From: Mycolicibacterium sp. CBMA 234
Lineage (GTDB): Bacteria > Actinomycetota > Actinomycetes > Mycobacteriales > Mycobacteriaceae
Direction: 5' to 3'
Assembly: GCF_009729415.1 (NCBI RefSeq)
Contig: NZ_MPKW01000034.1
Coordinates: 22,753-86,752 of the forward strand
DNA length: 64,000 bases
Under the pieces are notes generated by a model. The model worked only from the letters and a program-made list of their open reading frames with translations. It was not told where the DNA came from and searched no databases. A program made the position numbers and the translations under genes. Positions 1 through 8,350 of this stretch are shown here, in pieces. Every line of letters starts with the position of its first letter. The stretch's first letter is position 1.

Positions 1-506
1 AAATCGCAGGACTGCCGGGCCGGGCCGAGGTCGACCAGGTCATCAAGACGCTCGACGCCGAAGTGCACCGGGCCGGCGGCGAACTCATCGAGGCGCAGGT
101 GACCGGACAGCACCGACTGTTCGTGGTGGCGGAGTTCGCCGACGGCCCGCTGCAGCTCGACGCGGCGTCGGCCGGGGCGGCGGAACTCACCGGTCCGCAC
201 GAAGTGCGACTGGTCGGCGCGGAGCTGGACCAGCTAAAGGCAGCCCGCCCGACAGCCGGATACCTGGTCGAGTGGGACCTGCCGGCCGAATTGGACATGG
301 AGAGCTACCTGACCCGGAAAAATGCCAACGCACCCAAGTACGCGCAGGTGCCGGAGGTCAACTTTCTGCGCACCTACGTCCGGGTCGACATGGACAAATG
401 CCTGTGTCTGTACGACGCCCCTGACGAGGACGCGGTGCGGCGAGCGCGGGTGGCCGTGCAGACCCCGATCGACCGGTTGTACGGACTGGAAAGCGGCGGG
501 CAATGA
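1..506 (+). CDS. DUF4242 (SCO4226-like) protein, 5' end outside window
   Basis: The reading frame is already open at base 3 and reads through a GTG at 63, so the true start lies upstream of the window; only the C-terminal part (168 codons) is visible. The last 80 residues (SYLTRKNANAPKYAQVPEVNFLRTYVRV..., then DMDKCLCLYDAPDEDAVRRA) resemble the DUF4242 domain, a small ferredoxin-like fold known from the nickel-binding protein SCO4226. The preceding part is not recognised. The stop overlaps the next start (ATGA at 503-506), so it is translationally coupled to the flavoprotein and ABC importer genes. A metal-binding or stress role is only a guess from the family. Confidence 0.7.
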   Translation, partial: IAGLPGRAEVDQVIKTLDAEVHRAGGELIEAQVTGQHRLFVVAEFADGPLQLDAASAGAAELTGPHEVRLVGAELDQLKAARPTAGYLVEWDLPAELDMESYLTRKNANAPKYAQVPEVNFLRTYVRVDMDKCLCLYDAPDEDAVRRARVAVQTPIDRLYGLESGGQ

Positions 507-1525
507 CAACGCTGGTGTCCGATGACGTCGTGACCCGGTTGGCTCGGGTCACCGCCGGAGTCGACGCGCGGGCCGGCGACCTCGATGCGGGGCACACGGA
601 CGTTCGCGACGATCTGCGCGCGCTCGGCGCAGCCGGACTGTTCGGGCTGCGGGACCTTCCCGACACCGTGCGGGTGCTCGAGCAGGTGTCGGCGGTGAGC
701 CTCGCGGCCGGATTCTCGGCCTGGGCGCACCAGATGGCGATTCACTACCTCGCCGACCGGCCGGACCTGTCGGAGGCGTTGCGCACTGCACATCGTCCCG
801 GGGTGACCGCCATGGCCGCCGGGCTCAAGCACGTGGCAGGCCTGGGGCAGATCCCGATCCATGCCGGGGAGACGCGGCGCGGTCTGCGGCTCAGTGGACC
901 AATCCGGTGGGCCTCCAATGTCTTTGATGACGCGCTGGTGGTGCTGCCGGCGCGTACTGCTGCGGGTCGGCTGTATGTCGTCGCGATCGACGTGGGCGCG
1001 GTCGGGGTGGTGGTCGATCCGGCGCCCTCGCTGATGGCCTTGGGGGCCACTGGGTCGACATCGCTGCGCCTGCAGGAGGTCGAGGTCGGCGCCGAGCGCA
1101 TCATCAGTGCCGACCTCACCACGTTCGTCCGCCGGATCAAGCCGACGTTCCTGTTGTTGCAGACGGCGTTCTGCGTCGGGGTCAGCGGGGCGGCGCTGGA
1201 CGCCGCTGAACGCGTGATCGACCCGCTGGCGGCCCAGTTCGACGGTGACCGTGCCGATTTGGCAGCCGGGGCCGCACGCAATCGGCGGATACTCTACGAA
1301 TTCGCCTCGGCGCCAGACGAAGTCAATGTGGCCGACGTGATCCGGCTGCGGCTGGACGCTGCCAACGTCGCCGTGGCAGCGACCCGTCTGGAGTCAACCC
1401 TGGCCGGCGGCCAGGGTTATCGAACAGGGACGGCGGCCAATCGCCGATTCCGTGAAGCCGCTTTTCTGCCCGTGCAATCACCATCGGAAGGACAACTGAG
1501 GTGGGAACTGAAGCAGTACGAATAA
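503..1525 (+). CDS. Acyl-CoA dehydrogenase-like flavoprotein
   Basis: 340 residues with the general sequence character of the acyl-CoA dehydrogenase superfamily: an N-terminal helical part, a middle beta domain around residues 110-200 (GLRLSGPIRWASNVFDDALVV) and a C-terminal helical domain. It is shorter than the usual 380-400 residues. Flavoproteins of this fold beside nitrate/sulfonate-type ABC importers are often FMN-dependent monooxygenases or sulfur-compound enzymes (SfnB/DszC type) rather than beta-oxidation enzymes. That reading here is inference from the neighbours. The start overlaps the DUF4242 stop, and the 3' end overlaps the ABC ATPase gene by 25 bases, placing it inside one operon. 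Confidence 0.7.
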   Translation: MTTLVSDDVVTRLARVTAGVDARAGDLDAGHTDVRDDLRALGAAGLFGLRDLPDTVRVLEQVSAVSLAAGFSAWAHQMAIHYLADRPDLSEALRTAHRPGVTAMAAGLKHVAGLGQIPIHAGETRRGLRLSGPIRWASNVFDDALVVLPARTAAGRLYVVAIDVGAVGVVVDPAPSLMALGATGSTSLRLQEVEVGAERIISADLTTFVRRIKPTFLLLQTAFCVGVSGAALDAAERVIDPLAAQFDGDRADLAAGAARNRRILYEFASAPDEVNVADVIRLRLDAANVAVAATRLESTLAGGQGYRTGTAANRRFREAAFLPVQSPSEGQLRWELKQYE

Positions 1526-2220
1526 CTGCGGGCGTCAAGCGATTTGGTAGCATTGTCGTGCTCGATCACATCGACCTGACCGTCGAGTCAGGGGAGTTCA
1601 TCGCGGTGCTGGGGCGTAGCGGAAGCGGGAAGTCGACGCTCCTGCGGGTGCTGGCCGGTTTGGAAACGCTGAGCGCGGGCACGGTCAGCTGGCCGGCCGA
1701 CGGTGCTCGGCCGCACATCGGCGTGGTCTTTCAGGACGCGCTGCTGATGCCGTGGCTGACGGTGCTGGACAACATCTCCTACGCACGCCGGTTCGCGCAC
1801 CGGCGCAATGCATTTGACGCCGAGTACGCCGAAGAACTGATGCGGCGCTTCGGTGTCGACGGACTCGCTGACCGCTACCCCGACCAGCTGTCCGGCGGCC
1901 AGGCCCAGCGGGTCGCTATCTTGCGCGCGGTGGCGACCCGGCCCCAGCTGCTGTTGCTCGACGAGCCCTTCAGCGCACTGGACCCCGCGACGCGGGCCGA
2001 TCTGCAGCAGTGGTTGGGCACGCTGACAACGGAATTGGGCGTCACCGTGCTCCTGGTGACCCATGACGTCGACGAGGCGCTGGTGCTCGCGCAGCGTGTC
2101 GTCCTGCTGGCCGACGGCGGCCGGATCCGGAGCCAGTGGCACCTGGGGGAGGTGGACCGAGCGGGCCTTCGTGACGAAATCCTCGGTCACTACCGGGTTT
2201 CCGAACTGGGGGTGGCGTGA
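1501..2220 (+). CDS. ABC importer ATP-binding protein (SsuB/NrtD/TauB type)
   Basis: 239 residues. Walker A GRSGSGKST at 38-46, signature LSGGQ at 130-134, Walker B LLLLDEP ending at 156 and the H-loop histidine at 178 are all intact, so it should hydrolyse ATP. The short length and the LPWLTVLDNISY-like region (MPWLTVLDNISYARRF) match the nitrate/sulfonate/taurine importer subfamily. The GTG start at 1501 is preceded by a GGAAGGA-type ribosome site. It is followed without a gap by the binding protein and permease genes, so it energises that importer. The substrate cannot be read from the sequence. Confidence 0.9.
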   Translation: MGTEAVRITAGVKRFGSIVVLDHIDLTVESGEFIAVLGRSGSGKSTLLRVLAGLETLSAGTVSWPADGARPHIGVVFQDALLMPWLTVLDNISYARRFAHRRNAFDAEYAEELMRRFGVDGLADRYPDQLSGGQAQRVAILRAVATRPQLLLLDEPFSALDPATRADLQQWLGTLTTELGVTVLLVTHDVDEALVLAQRVVLLADGGRIRSQWHLGEVDRAGLRDEILGHYRVSELGVA

Positions 2221-3371
2221 GCAGGCTCCTGATGTCTCGGCGGCAGGCGCTGGTGGCCACGGTTGCCGGCGCCGCTGGGGCTTTCGGCCTCGCCGACCTC
2301 GCCCACAGTGCCACAACGGATTCGGCGGCCGCCGGGCCGTTGCGAGTGGGGTACCTGCCGATCACCGACGCGGCGCCGCTGTTGCTGGCGCATTCCGCGG
2401 GACTGTATCCCGCCGGCGTCGGCAAGCCGGTGTTGTTTCGGAGCTGGTCGGCGCTCGGCGAGGCATTCCTGAACCGTCAACTAGACGTGGTGCATCTGCT
2501 GATGCCCATGGCCGTGCAGCTGCGGTACGCCCTAGGCGGCGGCATCCGGGTGTTGGGCTGGAACCACACCAACGGCTCGGCGCTGACTGTCGCCCCACAC
2601 ATCCGCGAGCTGTCAGACCTCGCGGGCGCGCAGCTGGCGATCCCGTTCTGGTGGTCGATTCACAACATCGTGCTGCAGAAGATGCTGCGGGCCAACGGAT
2701 TGCAACCGGTGATCCGGCAGTCGGCGTCGCGGACCGCGCGCACCGTCGAACTCGTCGTGATGAGTCCGTCGGACATGGTGCCGGCTCTGGCCACGGGCAC
2801 CATCGGAGGCTACGTCGTGGCAGATCCCTTCAACGCGATGGCGCAGATCAAGAAGATCGGCCGGATCCATACCTTCCTGGGCGATGTCTGGCGTGACCAC
2901 GCCTGCTGCGCCCTGGTGACCCGCGAAGACGTGATTGCCAGCCGTCCGGCGGCCGTGCAACAGCTCACGGATGCGGTGGTGACAGCGCAACTCGCGCTGT
3001 CGAACGACCGGAAGGCGGCCGCCGCCAAGCTCGGTGGCGGTCGATATCTCCCGCAGCCCGTGCCGGCGGTGACATTGGCGATGACGTATCCCACGCCGTC
3101 GTATCCGCTGCGGCACCCGGACTGGCAGCCGCAGCGGCTCGGCTTTCAGCCTTTCCCGTTCCCGAGCTTCACCGCCGAACTCGTGGGGGCCATGCACGAG
3201 ACCGTCATCGACGGTGACCGGAGCTTCCTGGAACGGCTGGACCCCGCGGTCGTGCACGGTGAGCTCGTCGATGACACCTTCGTTCGCAATTCGATTCGGG
3301 CCCACGGCGGTCCGGCAGCCTTTGGGCTCAGTGGCGATTTCACCCGGACCGAGCAATTGGAGCTGGTATGA
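2217..3371 (+). CDS. ABC importer substrate-binding protein, Tat-type signal
   Basis: 384 residues. The N terminus has a twin-arginine signal (SRRQALVATVAGAAG) followed by an alanine-rich stretch and AHSA, so the protein is probably exported folded and held outside the membrane. The mature part begins LRVGYLPITDAAPLLLAHSAGLY, the opening typical of NrtA/CmpA/SsuA-like binding proteins, and contains AIPFWWSIHNIVLQKML. The GTG start overlaps the ATPase stop (GTGA); an ATG four codons on is an alternative. It is the second gene of the importer. Nitrate, sulfonate or a related small anion are all possible ligands. Confidence 0.85.
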   Translation: MSRLLMSRRQALVATVAGAAGAFGLADLAHSATTDSAAAGPLRVGYLPITDAAPLLLAHSAGLYPAGVGKPVLFRSWSALGEAFLNRQLDVVHLLMPMAVQLRYALGGGIRVLGWNHTNGSALTVAPHIRELSDLAGAQLAIPFWWSIHNIVLQKMLRANGLQPVIRQSASRTARTVELVVMSPSDMVPALATGTIGGYVVADPFNAMAQIKKIGRIHTFLGDVWRDHACCALVTREDVIASRPAAVQQLTDAVVTAQLALSNDRKAAAAKLGGGRYLPQPVPAVTLAMTYPTPSYPLRHPDWQPQRLGFQPFPFPSFTAELVGAMHETVIDGDRSFLERLDPAVVHGELVDDTFVRNSIRAHGGPAAFGLSGDFTRTEQLELV

Positions 3372-4174
3372 CCACGACATCCGTTCGTGTAGCGACTGAT
3401 CCGCCGCAGGCGATACGGCGTTGGGTGCCTCCGGTCGTCGCCGTCGCCGTGGCGGTCGGTCTCTGGTGGCTGGCGACCACCGTCCTGTGCGCCCCGCACT
3501 CGCTGCTGCGCCAGGCAGCTCCGCAGCGCGTCGCACCGGCGGTGGTGGACCTGTTCTCCCGCGGTGTGTTGTTGCCTGACATCGGAATCAGCTTGTGGCG
3601 CTTGCTGATCGGGCTGGCAGTGGCGGTCGTGATCGGGATTCCGGCAGGACTGCTGCTCGGGCTCAGCCGCACCGCCGAACGCGCCTCCGCCCCGGTAGTC
3701 CAGTTCGCCCGGATGATCTCGCCGCTGTCCTGGGCGCCCATCGCCGTGGCGGTGTTCGGCATCGGCAACGAGCCGGTGATCTTCCTGATCGCGGTGGCGG
3801 CGGTATGGCCGGTGCTGATCAACACCGCGGCAGGGGTGCGATCCGTCGACCCGGGATATTTGGATGTGGCGCGGTCGTTCCACGCCACGCGGTGGGAATT
3901 GGTCACGGCCGTAGTGCTGCCGGCCATCCGTGGGCAATTGCAAACCGGCGTGCGTTTGGCGCTAGGTATCGCCTGGGTGGTGCTGGTTCCCGCGGAAATG
4001 CTCGGTGTGCGTTCGGGTCTGGGCTACCAGGTGCTCAATGCCCGGGACCAGCTGGCCTACGACCAGGTGGTGGCGGTCATTGTGGTGATCGGAGCGCTGG
4101 GTTTCCTGCTGGACGTCGTCGCGCGGCGACTCATTTCGCCGGACAGGCCAGGGACACCGCCCGACCGGGGATAG
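3368..4174 (+). CDS. ABC importer permease
   Basis: 268 residues with about six hydrophobic segments. A cytoplasmic loop (DVARSFHATRWELVTAVVLPAI) fits the EAA motif by which binding-protein-dependent permeases contact the ATPase. The family is the SsuC/TauC/NrtB permeases. The start overlaps the stop of the binding-protein gene by four bases. This completes a three-part importer encoded directly behind an acyl-CoA-dehydrogenase-like flavoprotein, suggesting that the imported compound is that enzyme's substrate. Confidence 0.88.
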   Translation: MTTTSVRVATDPPQAIRRWVPPVVAVAVAVGLWWLATTVLCAPHSLLRQAAPQRVAPAVVDLFSRGVLLPDIGISLWRLLIGLAVAVVIGIPAGLLLGLSRTAERASAPVVQFARMISPLSWAPIAVAVFGIGNEPVIFLIAVAAVWPVLINTAAGVRSVDPGYLDVARSFHATRWELVTAVVLPAIRGQLQTGVRLALGIAWVVLVPAEMLGVRSGLGYQVLNARDQLAYDQVVAVIVVIGALGFLLDVVARRLISPDRPGTPPDRG

Positions 4175-4183
4175 GGTGGCGCG

Positions 4184-4777
4184 GTGACTCTTTCGGCGAT
4201 CGTGACCGTGCCGCCCGACCTGGCGCCGGCCGACTTCACCGCGCCGATCGCGGGCGAACCGGCGCTGGTGCGGGCTGTGCGGGCGGTACGTGGCCTTGCG
4301 CCGGTATATGTGGCGGCTGCCGAAGGGTTGGCGGACGCGGCTGCGGAATGCCTTGCGGCCCATGGCCTCAGCGACGTGGCGATCGTTGCACCGAGTGACT
4401 GGCCGTGCGACGGGGATGCGGTGCTGGTGCACGATGTCCGGTACCCGTTGGCTCCCGCCGAGTTGGCGGCCCGGGTGGCTGCGGGTCTGGCGGAACACGA
4501 TGTCGTCGTCCCCGTCCTGCCGATGACCGACAGCGTGAAAACCATTGCCGCCCATGGCATTGTGCTGGGAAATGTGGACCGGTCCGAATTGGTCACCGCC
4601 CAGTTCCCGCGGGGCTTCACAGCGGCGGCACTGGCTCGATTCCCGCGGACCGATGACCTGGCGGCGCTGACGTCCTCGGACTTGCGGGTCGGCACCGTCG
4701 ACGGCGACCCCAACGCGTTCGCCGTCGACCTGACTCAGGACCGGGGACTGCTGGAGGCGATCGTCAGGGCGGACTGA
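4184..4777 (+). CDS. Degenerate IspD-like protein
   Basis: 197 residues starting with GTG ten bases after the permease stop. The middle resembles IspD (VLVHDVRYPL, then VVPVLPMTDSVKTI, then an R-ELVTAQFPRGF segment like the family's QTPQ-F). The N-terminal nucleotide-binding loop (AAG-G-R ... K) is missing, and the C-terminal N-K-T lysine motif is replaced by DPNAFAVDLT. It is therefore unlikely to be an active cytidylyltransferase. A complete IspD-like gene lies convergently 99 bases downstream, so this may be a regulatory or scaffold partner or a decaying duplicate. The function is unknown. Confidence 0.6.
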   Translation: MTLSAIVTVPPDLAPADFTAPIAGEPALVRAVRAVRGLAPVYVAAAEGLADAAAECLAAHGLSDVAIVAPSDWPCDGDAVLVHDVRYPLAPAELAARVAAGLAEHDVVVPVLPMTDSVKTIAAHGIVLGNVDRSELVTAQFPRGFTAAALARFPRTDDLAALTSSDLRVGTVDGDPNAFAVDLTQDRGLLEAIVRAD

Positions 4778-4797
4778 TCGAAGCCCGGCGCTTATGT

Positions 4798-4856
4798 CGA
4801 GCGTGGGGGTTGTCGTTGGGCACATCGGCGTGTCGTCTCGATAACCAACACGCTCG
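4798..4856. terminator. Bidirectional hairpin between convergent IspD-like genes
   Basis: CGAGCGTG at 4798-4805 pairs exactly with CACGCTCG at 4849-4856, with a further TTGG/CCAA pair inside. It sits between two converging stop codons (4777 and 4877) and has no T-run. The arm sequence recurs in another intergenic hairpin in this window (19481-19538). Confidence 0.5.
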
Positions 4857-4876
4857 GTTCAGGGGCGCAGTCAGTG

Positions 4877-5578
4877 CTACCGCTGGCTGAGCAGCCGCTC
4901 GGCGACCTGGACGTCGTGCGCGAACGTCACCTTGAAATTCGAGGCGGAGCCGGCGATGGCGTGGACCTCGATGTCGGTGAACCGCTCCACGCATGACGAC
5001 GTGTCGGTGCCCTCGAATCCGGCGGCCGCCGCGTCCCGGTACGCCTGCCACAGCGGCGCGGCGCGAAAGGCCTGCGGCGTCTGGACCCGCACCAGCGATT
5101 GGTCGATGGCGGTCAGGGCGCCCGCTGACATTCGCAACACATCGCCCGACGGCAGCACCGGAATGGCCCCGCCCTGGGTGCGTGCCGCCTCGACCGCTGC
5201 GGTCATCAATGCCGGGCCGGCCAGGGGCCGGGCCGCGTCGTGGATCAGCACGACGTCGACCGTCCCGGCCTCGATATCCGGGGCCAGGTAGGTCAGCACG
5301 TTGTGTTCGGAGCCGTGGCGCGAGTTGCCGCCCTCGACGAATTCGACTGTGGTGTCGGGGAGTTCGTCGGCCATGAGCTGCTCGACCTGGTCGTGTTCGC
5401 CGCGCCGGAATACCAGAATGGTGCGGGCGATCTCCGGGCTGGCGGCCACGGCCGCCACCGACCACGCGACCATGCTGCGGCCGGCCAGCTGAAGGTAGGC
5501 CTTGTTGCCGTCGGCCCCGACGCGCGATCCGATACCTGCGGCGAGCACGACGCCGACGGCGATCGGGGGAGCGGACAT
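4877..5578 (-). CDS. 2-C-methyl-D-erythritol 4-phosphate cytidylyltransferase-family protein (IspD-like)
   Basis: 233 residues, normal for IspD, which makes CDP-methylerythritol in the MEP isoprenoid pathway. The nucleotide loop LAAGIGSR with Arg19 and a following Lys26, the IHDAARPL segment, QTPQAF and the C-terminal NFKVT lysine motif are all present, so it looks catalytically complete. The organism's main ispD may be elsewhere: in M. tuberculosis it is beside ispF, and no ispF is seen here. This could therefore be a second copy or a cytidylyltransferase for another polyol phosphate. It is transcribed divergently from the ltrA-like gene. Confidence 0.75.
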   Translation of the reverse strand: MSAPPIAVGVVLAAGIGSRVGADGNKAYLQLAGRSMVAWSVAAVAASPEIARTILVFRRGEHDQVEQLMADELPDTTVEFVEGGNSRHGSEHNVLTYLAPDIEAGTVDVVLIHDAARPLAGPALMTAAVEAARTQGGAIPVLPSGDVLRMSAGALTAIDQSLVRVQTPQAFRAAPLWQAYRDAAAAGFEGTDTSSCVERFTDIEVHAIAGSASNFKVTFAHDVQVAERLLSQR

Positions 5579-5580
5579 GT

Positions 5581-5631
5581 CTTCACGGTAGTGGGACGCC
5601 GGTGCGGATCTGCGGCAGGCTTACCGTGAAG
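5581..5631. promoter_or_regulatory. Inverted repeat in ispD-like/ltrA-like divergent promoter region
   Basis: CTTCACGGTA (5581-5590) and its exact complement TACCGTGAAG (5622-5631) are separated by 31 bases. A third half-copy CCGTGAAG occurs at 5653-5660. The repeat occupies most of the 92-base gap between the divergent genes and could be a shared operator. No regulator is identified. Confidence 0.35.
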
Positions 5632-5670
5632 CGGCCCGACGTGGGCCCGGATCCGTGAAGGGGACACGCA

Positions 5671-6936
5671 ATGGATGGGGCCGAACAGCACCCCCCGAGT
5701 GCGGTGCGGCCGCACCGCCTGACCCCGATGCGCGGACGGGATCCGCATGAGAAAGGTCGGGTGTCGACGCCGCTGGAGCTGCTGTTCGACCTGACCTTCA
5801 CTGTCGCTTTCGGTGTCGGCGCATCGCAATTGGCGCACATGCTGGCCGCCGGTCACGTGGGGGCGGGGATCACGGCATTCGTATTCGCGACTTTTGCGAT
5901 CTGTCTGGCGTGGATCAACTTCACCTGGTTCGCCTCGGCGTACGACACCGACGACTGGGTGTTCCGGCTGATGACGATGATCGAGATGGTCGGCGTGCTG
6001 ATCCTGGCTCTGGGCCTGCCGGCGTTCTTCGCTTCAGTCGAAGCGGGCGGGCGCGTCGACAACGCAGTACTCGTCGCCGGTTACGTAGTTATGCGAATTG
6101 CCTTGGTGGGGCAGTGGTTACGGGCGGCACGGCAGAATCCGGCCGGTCGGTCGGCAGCGCTCACCTACGCCGTCATCGTGTCACTGGTGCAGGTCGGCTG
6201 GATCGGCACGGTATTCCTGCCGACGCGGGTGCCGGTGACGCTGTGCTGCTGGGTGGTGCTCGGGTTGATCGAACTCGCCGGGCCCATCGTGGCCGAGAGG
6301 CGTTGTGGCGGCACACCGTGGCATGCGCACCACATCGCCGAACGGTATGGCCTGCTGGCGATCATCGCGCTGGGTGAGGGTGTGGTCGGCACCGTCGCCA
6401 CCTTGTCGGCGGTGATCGGTGAGCAGGGCTGGTCCGCCGACGCGGTGCTGCTCGCGGTGGCAGGCACCACCGTGACCTTCGGCATGTGGTGGGTGTACTT
6501 CATGGTGCCGACGGCAGACGTCCTACACGCCCACCGGGAGCGGGGGTTCTTGTTCGGGTATCTGCACATGCCGGTGTTCGGCGCCATCGTGGCGACGGGG
6601 GCGGGCCTGGACCTCGCCGCGCTCGCCATTCAGCGCCACTCGGTGCTCGGCGCGATGGGCACGGTGCTGGCCGTCGTCATCCCGTTGGGTGCCTACATCA
6701 CGCTGGTCTACGTGCTGTACGCGCTGATGCTGCGGGCAACTGATGCGCTGCACGTGCTGCTGGTGGTGCTGACCGCCGTGGTGCTGGTGGCGGCCGTGGT
6801 GCTGGCGGGGGTCGGGATCCCGATGGCCGTCTGTCTGCTGGTGGCCAGCCTGGCGCCGATGGTGAGTGTGGTCGGGTTCGAGGTCATCGGGCATCGGCAT
6901 GCGGCCGCTGCCGTGCGGGCGGCAGGCGACGCCTGA
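5671..6936 (+). CDS. Low temperature requirement A (LtrA) family membrane protein
   Basis: 421 residues, strongly hydrophobic, with about twelve likely membrane segments. The family signature region STPLELLFDLTFTVAFG lies near residues 30-46, followed by WINFTWFASAYDTDDWVFRLMTMIEM and a conserved HHIAERYGLLAIIALGEGV segment near 225. LtrA proteins were named from a Listeria cold-growth mutant; their biochemical activity is not established. The gene stands alone, with a purine-rich ribosome site before the ATG and a hairpin just after its stop. Confidence 0.85.
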   Translation: MDGAEQHPPSAVRPHRLTPMRGRDPHEKGRVSTPLELLFDLTFTVAFGVGASQLAHMLAAGHVGAGITAFVFATFAICLAWINFTWFASAYDTDDWVFRLMTMIEMVGVLILALGLPAFFASVEAGGRVDNAVLVAGYVVMRIALVGQWLRAARQNPAGRSAALTYAVIVSLVQVGWIGTVFLPTRVPVTLCCWVVLGLIELAGPIVAERRCGGTPWHAHHIAERYGLLAIIALGEGVVGTVATLSAVIGEQGWSADAVLLAVAGTTVTFGMWWVYFMVPTADVLHAHRERGFLFGYLHMPVFGAIVATGAGLDLAALAIQRHSVLGAMGTVLAVVIPLGAYITLVYVLYALMLRATDALHVLLVVLTAVVLVAAVVLAGVGIPMAVCLLVASLAPMVSVVGFEVIGHRHAAAAVRAAGDA

Positions 6937-6959
6937 ACTCCCGCCGAGCGTGAACGAGC

Positions 6960-7006
6960 GTGAAGAAGATGGCGAAGATTCGCGAAAATCTCGCGACCTT
7001 CTTCAC
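6960..7006 (+). terminator. Hairpin downstream of ltrA-like gene
   Basis: GTGAAGAAG at 6960-6968 pairs exactly with CTTCTTCAC at 6998-7006, and TCGCGA repeats inside the loop can pair again. It lies 24 bases after the ltrA-like stop and has no clear T-tract, which is common in mycobacteria. Confidence 0.45.
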
Positions 7007-7084
7007 GTTGGTCGAAAACTCTGAGGTCACTGTGGCCTGTGGCGTTCACGGGTCTGAAGGGACAGCTGTCCTATCCTGAGACGC

Positions 7085-7810
7085 GTGGCAATTTCGCGTC
7101 GTGACCTGCTGAAATACGCCGCTGCGGCGCCGGCCGCGATGGGGCTCGGCGCCGGGTTGCAATCGGTACTCGGGGCGACGACGGCCTCGGCGGCACCGTA
7201 TGGCGTGTTGCTGGACTACGCGGCGGGAGTCATCAAGGCGTCCGATATCCGTTCGGCGGGCGCCGTCGGCGCCATCCGGTACGTCTCGGACCGCCGGCCG
7301 GGCGGGGAATGGATGCTGGGCAAGCCCATCGAGCTGCCCGAGGCACGCGACCTCTACCAAGGTGGCATGAAGATCGTCTCGTGCTACCAGTACGGCAAGG
7401 CGTCGAGTGCGGACTGGCTGGGCGGCCAGCCGGCCGGGGTGCAGCACGCCCAGCGTGGCTTCGAGCTGCACACCGCGGCCGGTGGTCCCGTCGGCGCGCC
7501 GATCTACGCATCCATCGACGACGATCCCACCCCTGAGCAGTACAAAGCCCAGGTTGCGCCATACCTGCGCGGCTGGGAATCGGTACTGGGGAATCAGCGG
7601 GTCGGCGTGTACGCCAACTCCAAGACCATCGAGTGGGCCCTGCAGGACGGGTTGGGGTCGTACTTCTGGCAGCACAACTGGGGTTCACCCGGCGGGGCGC
7701 CGCACCCGGCAGCTGCCCTGCATCAGGTGGAGATCGACAAGCAGCGAGTCGGAGGTGTGGGGGTCGACATCAACCACATCCTCAAGCCCCGGTTCGGGCA
7801 GTGGGACTGA
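7085..7810 (+). CDS. Tat-exported DUF1906 glycoside-hydrolase-like protein (Rv2525c homologue)
   Basis: 241 residues beginning with a classic twin-arginine signal (SRRDLLKYAAAAPAAMGLG) and a likely cleavage after ASA near residue 38. The rest is a DUF1906 domain, a TIM-barrel fold related to peptidoglycan hydrolases (YGVLLDYAAG, IYASIDDDPTPEQ, VGVYANS, FWQHNW). Length, signal and position before fas match Rv2525c of M. tuberculosis, a Tat substrate linked to the cell envelope. No exact catalytic activity can be claimed. GTG start at 7085. Confidence 0.88.
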   Translation: MAISRRDLLKYAAAAPAAMGLGAGLQSVLGATTASAAPYGVLLDYAAGVIKASDIRSAGAVGAIRYVSDRRPGGEWMLGKPIELPEARDLYQGGMKIVSCYQYGKASSADWLGGQPAGVQHAQRGFELHTAAGGPVGAPIYASIDDDPTPEQYKAQVAPYLRGWESVLGNQRVGVYANSKTIEWALQDGLGSYFWQHNWGSPGGAPHPAAALHQVEIDKQRVGGVGVDINHILKPRFGQWD

Positions 7811-8350
7811 AGCCGCCCCGGCCGTCGTGGCGAAGTTAGCTGACGCGCGGCCCAAAGAAAACGGGCCTCACGAGCAGCAAATGGCGCCGCGGTCACTTAC
7901 CGCTCGTCTAGACACAGCGGCCGTCGTTGTCGAGTCTTTTCCGGACATTTCATTCCTACTCATTAGTAAGGTCCGGGGACCGTCACGAAGCGGGTAACGA
8001 TTTGATAACAATACCGCTTTGATCAGCGCAGTTGTTGCTACTCGACCGTAACCACCCGCCAGCAGGACGTTTGTCCGGTTGGGTACGGGCGGTCCCACGA
8101 CGCGGTGTTACCCAGGCGGGTGGTTACCGATCCGTAGAACTCGTTGGTAACCATTTCCGGCCGAAAAGCGCCCCGAATCTTATGACACTCTTATTGCAGT
8201 CGGCCCGGCTCATTTGGCACCCGAAGACCTCGGACGCCAGACGTAGCACGGGCCTGACGTGATCCGACGTCGCATCGCGTCGCCCCAGGGCCGACTACCA
8301 AGTCCAAGCAGTACCTGACAGGTTCGCGCGGCAATGAGGAGAGATGCGCA
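7811..8350 (+). promoter_or_regulatory. 540-base leader and promoter region of fas
   Basis: There is no credible gene here. The region is less GC-rich than its surroundings and carries a cluster of GGTAAC/GGTTACC-like words (listed separately), an imperfect dyad around CCTACTCATTAGTAAGG near 7964, and AT-rich stretches such as CTTATGAC near 8178 that could hold a -10 box. The ribosome site AGGAGA (8337-8342) precedes the GTG start of fas. In M. tuberculosis, fas is controlled by the TetR-type regulator FasR through inverted repeats in this position; assigning FasR here is inference. Confidence 0.5.
7992..8153. repeat. GTAACC/GGTTAC repeat cluster with 13-bp inverted repeat upstream of fas
   Basis: GTAACCACCCGCC (8048-8060) is exactly complementary to GGCGGGTGGTTAC (8115-8127), separated by 54 bases. 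Related words occur at 7992 (GGGTAACGA), 8004 (GATAAC), 8107 (GTTACCCA) and 8145-8153 (TGGTAACCA, itself a dyad). The spread of half-sites suggests a multi-site operator, or DNA looping, controlling fas. Confidence 0.5.
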
